Of a DNA stretch of 23,146 nt, positions 1 to 17,506 are shown piece by piece. The first letter of the stretch is position 1. The number at the start of each line of letters is the position of its first letter. This DNA comes from Cudoniella acicularis (lineage: Eukaryota; Ascomycota; Leotiomycetes; Helotiales; Helotiaceae): assembly GCA_013054445.1 (NCBI GenBank), contig JAAMPI010000915.1, positions 1 through 23,146 on the forward strand. Reading direction: 5' to 3'. Below the pieces are notes generated by a model. The model did no database searches. It worked only from the letters and a program-made list of their open reading frames with translations, and was not told where the DNA came from. The translations under genes were made by a program, and so were the position numbers.

Positions 1-674
1 TCAACCTTCACCGCCTGCCACACGCACGCCGCCGCCCTCTCGCACAACCCCCGCGGACACACCCTCGGCATCATCGGCCTCGGCAACATCGGCTTTGAAA
101 TCGCACGAAAAGCCTACCTTGCCTTCCACATGAAAATCGCCTACTTCGACGTACTCCGCAAAACACCCACACGAGAAGCAGAAATCGAAGCCAAATTCGT
201 CTCTTCTCTCGATGAACTGCTCTCTATCAGCGATTGCGTCGTTCTCGCTACGCCAGCAAGTCCAGATGGCAAGAAAGTGGTTACGAAGGAGAGGTTGGAG
301 AAGATGAAGAAGGGGAGTAGATTTGTGAATATTGCACGGGGGAGTTTGGTCGATGAGGAGGCCCTCGCGGATGCGGTGGAGAGTGGCTGGTTGGTGGGTG
401 TTGGGTTGGATGTGCATGAGAATGAGCCGGTGGTGAATGAGAGGTTGAAGGGGTTGAGGGAGGTGACGCTTACGGCGCATAATGCTGGGGGGACTTTAGA
501 GACGTATGTCTTCCCCTTCTCTTTTGATTCTAGATACAAAGCTAAAATTGTAACAGGCACATCGGCTTCGAAGAACTCTCTATGCGAAATATCGACCGGG
601 TACTAAAGGGAAATGATCCCCTCACGCCAGTCAACATGCACATGATAGTCAACCACATGCAACACAACCTCTAA
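1..674 (+). CDS. D-isomer-specific 2-hydroxyacid dehydrogenase, 3' part (cut by left edge)
   Basis: Model: join(<1..503,557..674), giving the last 206 residues. The frame is open from base 1, so the N-terminal substrate-domain half lies outside the window. A 53-bp intron (GTATGT...ACAG, 504-556) splits a Thr codon; splicing restores FEELSMRNIDRVLKG and a TAA stop at 672-674, the expected C-terminus for this family. Fragment residues 26-31 are the Rossmann GLGNIG motif for NAD(P). VNIARGSLVDEEAL carries the active-site Arg (about 113), HENEP the Glu (about 142), and TAHNAGGT the catalytic His (about 160). The enzyme should reversibly oxidise a D-2-hydroxyacid, or reduce glyoxylate or another 2-ketoacid, with NAD(P)H. 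The motif signature is strong, but the substrate cannot be read from it; glyoxylate reductase, D-mandelate dehydrogenase-like and phosphoglycerate dehydrogenase-like are all possible. Codon third positions shift from C-rich to G/T-rich along the exon. Confidence 0.93.
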
Positions 675-1500
675 CCACCCTTTTCCCTTCTCCAAAATTC
701 ACCACACACCCCTCAAAATTTTCAATTTGTCACCAACACCTACATCATTAGTCACTGCCTACTAAGGAAAGCACATCCAGATCCAACCAACAAAAAGAAA
801 AAGCAATAGAAGAAGCCGGCTTAGAAAAGAAAGAGAAACAAGTAACGACTCCTAGACAACCATAACCAAACAGCCAATCTATCAAGAATAAAAATTCCCT
901 ATCCTAGATAAACACAGAATTCTCTCCTAAACCCTCCTCTGCCTGAGATCTCTCTCTATACACAATCAGTTATCTCTATCCCTCCCCACCCATAATTTAC
1001 CATCAAAACCACTCGCTGGCTGGCTTACTAGCCCATCCACTTGGAACATAATTTCCGCATTGACTACCTACGTAACGTCCGTCCCTGCGTCCCGAGACAC
1101 ACCCTGTAACGAGACAAACCATAGGTACTTCGAGTTCAAGGAATTATAAACCTGTAGACGTATTAAAATTTCTATATATTTGTATTTCAGCTAAGTTATA
1201 TACTTCTCACGAACACTCCTGACCTATTAATTCTGAAAATTATCATCGCGTCGTCGCCGCCCCCTTTGAATTTACAAAGGGCCTCCTTTTACACTATAAT
1301 AGGCCTATTGACTTACGACACCACCATCAAACTTTTTTCACCTTTTAAACTCATAGAACAATTAGATATGGATATCTAGGCTTTATTATAATGCTAAAAA
1401 GCTATTCCCACTCTTGTGGCAGCCGGGGCGTGCCCTGTCATACGACGTCGCCATATAGGCTGATACCTCCTCTAATCAAGCGAGTAACGACCCTAGTCAG

Positions 1501-1525
1501 CCACGTCGTGGTTACAGTAATCACG
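1501..1525. repeat. Two adjoining short palindromes
   Basis: CCACG-t-CGTGG (1501-1511) is a perfect 5-bp inverted repeat. It overlaps CGTGGTTAC-a-GTAATCACG (about 1507-1525), a 9-bp inverted repeat with one mismatch. They may be a protein-binding site or the relic of a small mobile element. I see no target-site duplication. Confidence 0.5.
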
Positions 1526-1675
1526 GTAAATTTTATTATCTTAATACGGTAATACCTATGGCTGCTAAACGTGTGGATACGAAGATTGTGGCTGGGTATA
1601 GGCAGATCTTGCCGGGAAATTCCCGTTTTCCGACATCCTCCGATTAGCAAAAAGTGGCAGCCAACAACCCCGGCT

Positions 1676-1717
1676 TCTCACTTCCGGCTTTTCACTTCTA
1701 GCTTTTCACTTCTGGCT
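1676..1717. repeat. Three tandem copies of a 14-bp unit
   Basis: The units are TCTCACTTCCGGCT (1676-1689), TTTCACTTCTAGCT (1690-1703) and TTTCACTTCTGGCT (1704-1717), directly adjacent. Copies 2 and 3 differ by one base; copy 1 differs from copy 3 at three positions. This is a small minisatellite in intergenic DNA with no evident function. Confidence 0.85.
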
Positions 1718-2136
1718 TCCCTCAAACTTCTTTTGCGCTCTGCTTGGAATCTGGTAAGGTGGAAACTTGAAGACGAGGTGAATCTGTGAAGCTCGAAATG
1801 ATGTTTGTATGTGAAACTGACAGGGGGGTGCGTATAATTCAGAACAACGGACTTAGATATTCGCGAGGTGAACGCGCCCTCGACGCTGCCTTTGCATGCG
1901 GTGTCCAAGGCCGGTAGTCGCTCGGCCTTGTTGCTGCCTTGCGCTAAGGCCAATGGCATTAATAAAGTTTGTTCCTTCGACAGGCATTCATACATAAACG
2001 TGTTCTTCCTAATGCTTCCTTGTCACTCGATCGGCCGTTCGGAAAAAGATTGGACTTCAATCAATGAGAACTAGCCGACGTTCACACACTGCCAGACTCC
2101 GTCTGACATACTCCAGCTTGAACAACACGAGACAAC

Positions 2137-2620
2137 ATGGCGGCGACAGACACCTCGATCCGCTCTAGCTGCCACTGCGGCGCTATCACAGTCACAGTTC
2201 CCCGACTCCCCGAGTACATCAACGTATGCCAATGCACGATTTGTAGACGCTACGGCGCCGCTTGGGGCTACTACCATCCCGACGAAGTAAAGATTGAAAC
2301 GAAGCCGAACGCAGTGACCAAGCAGTATGTCTGGGGCGATCGAGACCTGTCTTTCAACTTCTGCGATAACTGCGGTTGCGTGTAAGTCAAGCAATTTCTG
2401 CTCTATTCGATCGAAGACTGATGTTGTGTACGGTAGATGCTATTGGTGGCCTATTCGACCTTCGTCTACTGACGAAGGAGAATACCAAATGGGGCTCAAC
2501 ACAAACAATGTCAATCCCGAGCTCCTGAGGTTCGTCGATCGAAAGTTTGAGTATTCGCTTTTGATGAGCCCGCTGCGGTCGAAGGACACGGCGCATCCTG
2601 ATGATCCGGCCAAGTATTGA
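2137..2620 (+). CDS. GFA / CENP-V-fold zinc protein (formaldehyde-activating enzyme-like)
   Basis: Model: join(2137..2381,2437..2620), 142 residues. A 55-bp intron (GTAAGT...GTAG, 2382-2436) sits inside a Val codon; splicing joins CDNCGC to VCYWWPI as in family members. Zinc-binding cysteines appear in the usual order: CHCG at residues 12-14, CQCTIC at 31-36 and CDNCGC at 76-81. The length is typical of single-domain GFA proteins. The founding bacterial member (Gfa) was described as accelerating S-hydroxymethylglutathione formation from formaldehyde and glutathione. Fungal genomes carry many paralogues of unknown substrate, so only the fold and zinc binding are secure. Translation most likely starts at 2137, in an ACAACATGG context, just before the first conserved motif. 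No signal peptide is seen, so a cytosolic location is expected. Confidence 0.9.
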
Positions 2621-3713
2621 ACACCGCCTCGAACCAGTGCAATACGTAGATACCTTATAGATTCATCCACGAAACTTGTTGCCGCATATCTAAACGAATA
2701 TCTAAACAATTGCCTTATCGTTCTATGCTCATGATAGTCGCTACTACTGTCCCAATGTCTGCCTCGGAACCCTGAAAACCGTTACAAACTCCAAAGCTTC
2801 ATCAACAACATCACTTCTTCAACTTCCTTCTCCGACAATGCAACGTCATAAATCAAACATATCGAGCTTCTCAACTAGCGTAATACTGACATCCAACTTG
2901 GTTTTTAGATCAGGAGCACGACAGTCTCTAGATTAGCAATTCGTTAAAGGTCTTGCTTGTTTACTTACAGTCTAGAAAGTCATTATCTATACCCCCTACT
3001 GTTATCACCCACAAAGAAAGCGGAGGTTTGGTTCCGAGGTCTGGGGCCTTCGCCTGCCGACCGGAGACGTTGTAGTTTGAGGATCCCTTGCAGCCAACTA
3101 GCAACACACGAAGAGAAAACGAGACGGCATGCTCAAATGATTTTTAAACTTCGTCTTGTTTTTTTATTATTTATTCCCTCGCACACTACCTACGAGCCAA
3201 TACCGCGCAATCAACCAGTTCAATTAACCATTGATCGCGTGCATGTAGCGAAGAGCTCTAGCTTGTAGGTTTATCCATCCATGTCCTTCTTGATTCCCAT
3301 TCCCTCTCCCACTTTCTAGCAGCTGCCACACTCTAACACTGCCCCAACCCTAACCCCTCTCATGATCTTTTCTCAATGCAGATGCAAAATTTTACAGAGT
3401 GACAACAAATAAAAAAAAGCAGAGTAGTATGAGTATACACACGAGACGCCACCCACACACTCATGATAAATGGAGAGCAAAAGTTGAGCCAAGCCGAGCC
3501 TAGCCGCCACCGATAAAAACTCCAGAAGTAAAAATTCAGCAAAGGCAGCGCCGGCCACACACCCACCAATGTAATGTTCCATGCTGATGAGAAAACGCCG
3601 GGCAACATCTCTAACCGGTCAATGTTGATGAAGAAGAGAAAATACGTTCGTCATATCATGCGTACATGTGTAAATGCTTCCATCTATCAAGGTGGACTGG
3701 GGGCTGTGAGATT
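2621..3713. other. Intergenic stretch between convergent genes
   Basis: This lies between the GFA gene and the 3' end of the KDM5 gene, which point toward each other, so it should hold both 3' UTRs. Open frames here are short, on both strands, and without recognisable motifs. I see nothing else that I can support. Confidence 0.55.
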
Positions 3714-10652
<6,939 letters not shown>

Positions 10653-12153
10653 ATGGCGCTGGATCGCCCCATACCCGCCTTCTATTGCTGCTATCTTCTG
10701 AGGTCTACAGTGCGACATGGCAGCGTTTATGTAGGCTCGACTCCGCATCCAGGTCAGAATACAAATACCGACGTTACGCGACGAGTACTGCTGACGCGGC
10801 GACAGTGAGGCGACTTCGGCAGCACAACGGTTTAGCCAAAGGAGGTGCTGTACGGACAGCAAGAGGCTCGCTCAGGCCCTGGGAGATGACCTGCATTGTT
10901 ACTGGCTTCCCAAGTCATATTGCTGCTCTGCAATTCGAGTAAGTGAAGTCAAATATGCGCCACGTGACTTTCGAGGGCTTGTAAGGTTTCGGCTCGTTGT
11001 CTGGCAAATTTGTTTACCTCTGTTTCCTCTTCAGTGTTCCTCTATCGTCCTATTCCACCAAGTTTTTCTGTTATAAAGCTCCTGCCATGTGCTACCTCTG
11101 CTCAATTTGTGTTTTTCTAACACTTGTTTCAGGTGGGCCTGGCAAAATCCCCACATCACGGTGCATATTACCCTGGAAGATAGAATCCAGCATGCCACAC
11201 AGAAGAAACGATCTGGACACCCTAAACGCCCACGTCACTCAGTCACCTCACTCCTTTCCAATTTACATGTTCTCCTCCGTTCTCCCTCGTTTGCACGATG
11301 GCCACTCGAACTTCGTTTCTTTTCCCAAGACGTACACCGCGCATGGTTGAAATGGACAAAGGCAGCCTCAGAATCCATTCGCGAATCAATACCAGTTATA
11401 GAAGATGTTCCACTCTCTGAAAGTGGAGCATCTGGAGATGAAAAAATTGGGAGTCCAGCACGCAAAAAGCGAAAAAATGGCCATGGCATCGCCGCACTGC
11501 CGATTGACTATGCCGCCCAAAAACCATATGTTGAAAAAGCAAAGGAAATTGTAGATTTTGAACGCGAAGGAAAATGCGAGATCTGCCACACCGAACTCGA
11601 ACATGAACATGATGCTGGTCTATACACAATCTGTCCGAATACTGGATGCGAATCTGTCACCCACCTAACTTGCTTGGCGAAGCATTTTTTGAAGGGCGAC
11701 GAAAATGCAATGGTTCCGATCAAGGGCGAATGCCCCAATTGCAAGGTTGAACTACTATGGGTTGATATAGTAAAGGAGTTAACCTTGCGGATTAGAGGCC
11801 AGAAAGAAGTTCAGAGACTTTTGAAGGTAAAGAGGACGAGGAAAACAAAGGCTGGCACATCTTCACAGCCGGTGATTGATTCGTCCGAGACCGAGGAAGA
11901 TTCCGATGTCGAAATACTGGACCCAGACATCGATGAGCAAGAGCGGGTCCTAGAGGACATTGTTACCAACAAGGGCACCACAAATACAAGAGACATGTGG
12001 GATAATATCGACGAAACGGAAGTCTCGGATACAGAGTCTATCATAAGTGCCGCATCGCAGCCGAAGAAGCCCGTCTCCCATAAGTCCAAGGTCGGCAGGC
12101 TAAATACGGTAATTGAGGACAGCGACTGGGATGAAGCAGAAATTTTGGATTAA
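10653..12153 (+). CDS. SLX1: SLX1 structure-specific endonuclease subunit (GIY-YIG nuclease with zinc RING/PHD)
   Basis: Model: join(10653..10752,10806..10938,11133..12153), 417 residues; introns of 53 bp and 194 bp. The N-terminal GIY-YIG nuclease domain has FYCCYLL (10-16), VYVGST (25-30), RRLRQHNG (35-42) with the catalytic Arg, and Glu78 in LQFEWAWQNP, the metal-binding Glu. Splicing at 10752/10806 makes [14 protein letters not shown] with the family's usual spacing; the second intron falls inside the Glu78 codon. The C-terminal zinc module has ligands C226, C229, C245, C250, H255, C258, C278 and C281. An acidic Ser/Asp-rich tail follows. SLX1 is the catalytic partner of SLX4 in a nuclear endonuclease that cuts branched DNA, including replication forks and Holliday junctions. 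SLX4 is not in this window. All key residues look intact. Confidence 0.95.
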
Positions 12154-12328
12154 GGTTGATACCGAGGCACACAGAATTAATATCAAGATACCCCTCACAA
12201 TTATTAGAAGATAACAATCTCTTCGCTATTATTTGGGTAGATACCAATCGCCGGGTACCTGCGTCCCAAAACCCCTGCTTTTCCATGCTTTGCGATAACC
12301 AATCAGTGTAGCCACTTACGTCAAAACC

Positions 12329-12347
12329 AGAGTACTGTAAGTACTCT
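12329..12347. repeat. Perfect hairpin AGAGTACT-gta-AGTACTCT
   Basis: An 8-bp perfect inverted repeat with a 3-base loop, 176 bp after the SLX1 stop codon. It could fold in a 3' UTR transcript or bind a dimeric protein; its function is unknown. Confidence 0.8.
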
Positions 12348-12670
12348 AACGATTCTAAGACAAACGATTTCCAAACACCGAACCACTGAATATTAAAAAT
12401 CTCAAGTCTTGACTTCTGGCATAATAAAGAGACTCCCACTCTTCGCTACTAGGTTGATGCCACTGCCACACTAGAATGCCGCAAAGAAAAGGGCCGTCTT
12501 TTCTCCATAATTTGCCCGTTACCCCGCATTATCGTCTCCGCACGAATCGACAACTTTTACTCCAACGGCGTTATTGACTCGCTATTTTCTATGTCCTGTA
12601 CCGTTATTGGTCGTGAGCAGGCTGAGAGTTCAGCGATCTATACTTTAAGTCCACTTCAATCCACCATCTG

Positions 12671-12715
12671 TGGGGCTGCACCCCAAAACTTTACCCAGTT
12701 CCCCAGTGGGGTAAA
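12671..12715. repeat. Two neighbouring hairpins (TGGGG/CCCCA and TTTACCC/GGGTAAA)
   Basis: TGGGG-ctgca-CCCCA spans 12671-12685. TTTACCC pairs with GGGTAAA across 12690-12715, and inside it CCCC-agt-GGGG (12701-12711) offers a competing stem. Such clustered hairpins are typical of remnants of small non-autonomous elements, but I see no flanking terminal repeats or target duplication. Confidence 0.7.
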
Positions 12716-13012
12716 TTTCGCATCGGAACACTGAATTGTCTTATTCTGCCTATTAATTGAGTAGATTTTGTGGTATAGGCGAATATTTTAATGTTTTTGA
12801 CGGTATTCTTGCTCTATTTGACCTATTCTACCTCACAGTACTTTAAATCTGGACAGGGCACGAGCACACTATTATCGCAGTTGACTTCTATGACTTCGGG
12901 ATATCTTTGCGTGGCATGCATCACTAGATTAACCATCTAGCGTAGGTTATGGGAGACTACTTATTATCTCATCTTTCCCCTTCTCAGTTTTCTGTCTGTC
13001 ATCCATTCAACA

Positions 13013-14974
13013 ATGCTACTCTCTTTCTATTTTATGTTAGCGGCCACGGCCCTGTGTGTCTGCTCTCCCGCATCATTGCCAAGAGTGACTCAGTCCCCCA
13101 TAGTCACTGTTAAGAACGGCTCATACAGCGGCATCCACAATCCAACTTACAACCAAGACCTCTTTCTGGGGATTCCATACGCTCAAGTAAGTTAATCACT
13201 TATTGCATTACTTTCGCTAAATCCTCTCTCTCCAGCCTCCAGTTAATGATCTCCGTTTCCGAGTACCCGTGAGCTTGAACACATCATGGGAGCGTGCCAT
13301 GCCGGCAACAGCTTATTCGCCTTTCTGTGTGGGCTATGGTGGGGATGATACTGGGCACGAGCTTTCGGAAGATTGTCTCTACCTCAGCGTGGTACGTCCA
13401 AGTACCGCGAATGGAGAATCAGAACTCCCTGTGGCAGTCTGGATTCATGGAGGTGGACTATTCAGTAAGCAACTTGTTTCTTTCTGCCTTTCGCCTCAAT
13501 TCCCCACAGTAAGAGGATGTCTCAGCCTCCCGGATCCTCCCGCCTTCCTACTCCGAGAAAAGAAATAGTTCTAATTCGATGTAGTGGGCGGCTCAAACGA
13601 CGCACGCTATAACTTAAGTTTCATTGTGCAAAACAGTGTCGAAATGGGTAAATCAATGATAGGTGTCAGTATTCAGTATAGACTTTCCGCTTGGGGATTT
13701 CTAGGCGGCAAGGAAGCTCTTGAAGGTGGAGCGACAAATTTGGGATTCAGAGACCAGCGTCTAGCTCTTCATTGGATTAGAGAGAATATTGGTGCTTTTG
13801 GGGGCAGTCCAGATAAGGTTACCATCTGGGGTGAAAGCGCAGGAGCGCAGAGTGTTGGGTCGCAATTACTTGCTTATAATGGTTATTTCCCCTTTATCTA
13901 TATATGATGCCTTGCTAATAGAAGTATCAAGGGCGTGACGATTCTCTCTTTCGAGGCGCGATCGCTGAATCCGGCGGGCCAGCCGTTCAATTCTTCCCAA
14001 CCGGCCTCGTTGGTGGGTACAACAGCAGTGGCTATCAAACCATCTACAACACTCTGGTCTCTAACACCTCCTGTGCCTCCACGCTCAAATCCGAAACCTC
14101 GCTCTCCTGTCTACGCTCCCTCCCCTTTGCTGAACTCAACGCCGCACTCAACATCTCCACCGATGGCTTGAGTCCTTTCGTCCCCGTCATCGATGGCGAC
14201 TTCATCACCACCCACCCCTCGATCCAGCTTGAGAAAGGAGACTTCGTCAAAGTCCCATTTTTAATAGGTACCAACACCGACGAGGGAACGGCTTTCGCAC
14301 CCTCAACAGCTATCTCTACCGATTCCGATTTCCTATCCCTCCTCAACACCACCGGCATTTCACCCATCTCCGCAACCGCTTCAATGATCGCAGCTCTTTA
14401 CCCCGATATCCCTGCCATCGGCATCCCGAACTTCGAAACTTACCCCTACGATCCAAACAGCACACTCGCACAATCACTCGGCTCCCAATACAGGAGAAAA
14501 ACTGCCTACTTCGGCGATATCGTCGTCAACGCTCCCCGCCGAGCAAGCAACCATGCCTGGAGTCTCCACTCTGTCCCAAGTTACAGCTACCGCTTCAACG
14601 TCGTCGTAAACGGCATCCCTGCCTACATCGGCGCCACGCATTTCCAAGAAGTTGTTTTCGTGTTCAACAACACCCAAGGGCAAGGCTACGCTACAGATCC
14701 GTTTGCCAATTTGACAGCCGTGGAATCTGAAAAGTTTCAAAATTTGGCGAGGTTTATGAGTAGATCTTGGGTTTCTTTTGTGACGGAGGGGAATCCGAAC
14801 GCGAATGGGGTTGAGGGCGTGCCTGAGTGGCCGGTTTATGATGTGCTGGGGGGAGGTGGAGAGGGGAGTAATATTGTTTTTGATGTTAATGGGAGTTTTG
14901 TGGAGAGTGATGTTTATAGGGCGGAGGGGATTAAGTGGATTTCTGATAATGCTTTGGGGGTTTATGGGCGGTAG
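13013..14974 (+). CDS. Secreted type-B carboxylesterase/lipase (alpha/beta hydrolase)
   Basis: Model: join(13013..13186,13236..13464,13585..13881,13932..14974), 580 residues, a usual length for fungal secreted type-B esterases. The first ~18 residues are a hydrophobic signal peptide. Splicing restores GIPYAQ-PPVNDLRF, the oxyanion-hole region WIHGGGLF-MGGSNDARYN, and YNG-RDDSLFRGAIAESGG. The catalytic triad is Ser219 in GESAG, Glu351 in GTNTDEGTAF and His470 in IGATHFQE. SEDCLYL carries a conserved disulfide Cys, and several N-x-S/T sites suggest glycosylation. It should hydrolyse carboxylic esters outside the cell; substrate and acyl-chain preference cannot be inferred. The third intron (50 bp, GTTATT donor, AAG acceptor) uses unusual signals but is the only join keeping the frame. 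The start is the first ATG after a C/T-rich leader and directly precedes the signal peptide. Confidence 0.93.
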
Positions 14975-15326
14975 GTGAGTGTGTGCGGGTGACGGGTCAA
15001 GAGGGGCGGAAATGGTGAATTTTTTGATGACAGTGAGTGGAGAATGTTGGGTGGGTTTTAGATTGCCCAATTCTGGTCGAATATGTTACCTAGGTAATAA
15101 ATACGACTAATCGATTTGTTACGCCAAAAATCCAAGGGCGTAGTTCTGCAGAGGCAAGAGCCAGTGGGGGTGCCTCATTGGGGGCAAGTCACCTGCATGC
15201 AGCTTAGCCTCGTTCCGACTTAAGCAATGTCAACATCGAACCTTCCCTTCGATGCTTCCTCCACTATAACTAACCTCACCTTCCATTCTTCCTCCAGATT
15301 GCAACAACATCGAGCACAGAACATCA
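14975..15326. other. Intergenic: esterase 3' UTR and promoter of the decayed gene
   Basis: 352 bp with no open frame of note. The stretch near 15240-15320 is C/T-rich, followed by ACATCAATGG at the old start codon; it looks like a preserved fungal promoter and leader. Confidence 0.55.
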
Positions 15327-17506
15327 ATGGATCCGATTTCCATCATCACCGGTGTGGCAAGTATCACAGCGACATGCCTCAGAACCGGCAAGGCTCTCAG
15401 CGAAACTATGCTGATCGGGGCGAGACTGACAAAAATCCAGGAGATATTGTATCGCAGCCCATCTGCGCTGATGATCGAGAGCGATTCGGCGTCGGGGATG
15501 CAGATCACGGCAATATTCGATGCTGCGATCACGGGGAGTCTCGATATCTACTGTCGCCTTAACGAGGAGGTATGCAGACTCAAAGAGCATGCATGCGAGT
15601 CCGATGAGATTGGCTGGGCGAAAAATGCTAAAATTGTTTGGAAGGAGGACTCGATGAAAGAGTTGCTTAACTACTTGCGCGGACAGTAAAGTTCCATTTC
15701 GCTATTGATCCAGGTGCTTCAGATGTGAGTCTAACATGTTAATCTTTGGTTAAAGTTTAATTAACGAACTCTCCAGCGAACCAATTGCAGAAATCCACCG
15801 TGTTATTTTCAACAAAAATACCGTATCTGTTCTCCAAACCGCTGCAGCTCGTACTCGGTCATTGCGGGCTACTTATCCACATTCCAAGGCTCCCCAATCT
15901 ATCTTCAGCCCAGATAATAGATAATCAATTCTTGGAGGCTCATCTACGATCGGGTCTGCGATGTTTGACTTCGACAATGATCTTGTGGATTCCGGGGTTT
16001 ACCGAAGAACGCTGATGGCGCTTAGCAACCAGCAGTCAAATGATCGAAAGAAGAGCAATTATGCCGGGACAATTATGAAAGCTGAGAAATTCAACAGGTA
16101 TGATTCTAAGCAATCACTATCTGTCAAAATTATGAGCTAATATAAATAAATTCCCACACAACTAGCGATATCAAACAACCAAAAGCGCGATGTTTCAAGC
16201 AGGATGGCTTACAACCGCTGTGGATTCTCTGTCATGGGGTTGTGGGCGGAAAGAACTCGTCGCAAATACATTGCCTCAGAATTTCGATTTGGGGTTATCT
16301 TTGAGACTCCTGTGATATTTGTGGCCCGTCCAGATAACACGAAGGGCCCAGTTCCAGCCCGCCCCATCCATGTCATTGATGGAACTTCCGAATCGTACGG
16401 ATATACTAGGATAATGGAACCTACAGAAGAATCCTAATGTCACGACCAATCGCAAGCTCAACTTGAAACCCCGGATGATGAACGAGTGTCTTGGGTCTCC
16501 CTCCTTTCATCACTTCAAGAGGCGGAAAGGTCGTCCCGCAATTGGGACGAAGCAAAAAGATGGGACGGCGACGAAATGTTTTCAATGAGATACTTGGGGA
16601 CAATTAATGAACTTCAATCGCCGAAATACGAAATTAGCGTCATGCTTCAAAACAAGACGAGGTCATGGGATTACATGCCCCGAAGCGTAGTTAAAGTGCA
16701 TATCTTTCTTCAATTTGACAGAACGAGACTACTCACATTTTCACATAGCCATATCCCACGACAACAATATGTCATCTAGTAGAGATGGCCGCTATGTTAG
16801 GCATGTATGTGAGTACTGCACAAAAGAGCATGTTCCCTCAACCAAAATGACGTGTTTAACAATTCTTCTAATAAAAGTGGGAGCTCTTTGACGAAAACCT
16901 CTGGAGACTTAGAGCTGACCCGTGGCCCGGTATTGATTACATCGAGTCCATTAATGTTGTACAATTTGCGTGCCATCTCGCTCGTCTGCTGAAAACACAA
17001 TGGGAATCCCTAATCTCGGGACTTCCTTGAGGTATATTTGCGATTACCTCAGCTAAGGATTGAAGCATGATATAGGCCCGCGAAATCTAGGCCATGGCAT
17101 CCGTAAATCTATCCACGACAAAATCGACAAAATTACAAGCGTGCTCCTTCAATAGTCGCCAATCGATGTTCTAGCCGTGCTCGTCTCTCACTTCACAAAA
17201 GTTCTGGGCTGCATCAATAGTCCTCCACCATGGAAGGGCGTCGCCATCTCTATGCTTGGCAATCATAGTCAGGAGAAGGCGCTGATTGACTACTACTTCG
17301 ACCACGTATGACCAGCTGTCATTGAAGAAACTGAGAAGAATGGAATTCCTCCTACGGAGAAAGAGAAAAGTAAAAGGGGGTTGATCTAGTCTGTATTGAT
17401 GTATCAATTGTCTCTCTGGTTGCTTCTGCACACATTTCATCCGGAGGATGTTAACATTGTACCAGCTGGTTTTAAGGGAAGTCGGATGCCTGTTTATATT
17501 GGGTGA
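15327..17506 (+). pseudogene. Decayed 'modin'-like fungal gene with MDP(L/I)S N-terminal domain
   Basis: Family-like coding sequence can be followed for 2.2 kb but is repeatedly broken. The N-terminal domain starts MDPISIITGVASITATC and runs to YLRGQ, where TAA (15687) replaces an expected Gln; the frame then continues with SSISLLIQVLQ, as relatives do. Four phase-compatible introns are still visible (15725-15776, 16098-16165, 16696-16748, 16809-16877). Further stops lie at 15922, 16435, 17028, 17153, 17309 and 17387. The frame also changes after 16165 and between 17030 and 17072. Conserved-looking blocks include YNRCGFSVMGLWAERTRR, ARPDNTKGPVPARPIHV, SSLQEAERSSRNWDE, LQNKTRSWDYMPRS, TTTICHLVEMAAMLGMY and, at the end, MPVYIG followed by TGA at 17504. 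From memory these match fungal proteins often annotated 'modin', of unknown function, whose N-terminal domain is shared with STAND/ankyrin-type proteins. Not translatable as one protein. Confidence 0.8.

Larger units (their letters stand above)
675..2136. other. Gene-free AT-rich intergenic stretch
   Basis: I see no supported gene here. The only open frames are short (about 70-105 codons), overlap on opposite strands and match nothing I know. The stretch is AT-rich between about 1140 and 1400. It holds small palindromes at 1501-1525 and a three-copy 14-bp tandem repeat at 1676-1717. The first part should contain the dehydrogenase 3' UTR, and the last few hundred bases the promoter of the GFA gene. 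Confidence 0.6.
12154..13012. other. Intergenic stretch with several perfect hairpins
   Basis: No gene is supported here. The first part is the SLX1 3' UTR and the last 100 bp the pyrimidine-rich promoter and leader of the carboxylesterase gene. In between are three small perfect inverted repeats, listed separately. The middle (about 12720-12860) is AT-rich. Confidence 0.55.

Noticed and set aside
1..480. 159-codon open frame on the minus strand
   Set aside because: It is the antisense of the dehydrogenase exon, whose plus frame has intact Rossmann and catalytic motifs; its composition is that of a shadow frame.
3338..3357. Telomere-like string CCCCAACCCTAACCCC
   Set aside because: Only about one and a half CCCTAA units; too short to call an interstitial telomeric repeat.
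14474..15070. 198-codon minus-strand frame over the esterase 3' end
   Set aside because: Antisense shadow of the esterase last exon, which carries the catalytic His region and a family-like C-terminus.
16797..17000. 67-codon minus-strand frame in the pseudogene
   Set aside because: It lies antisense to recognisable plus-strand family blocks and an intron; no independent support.
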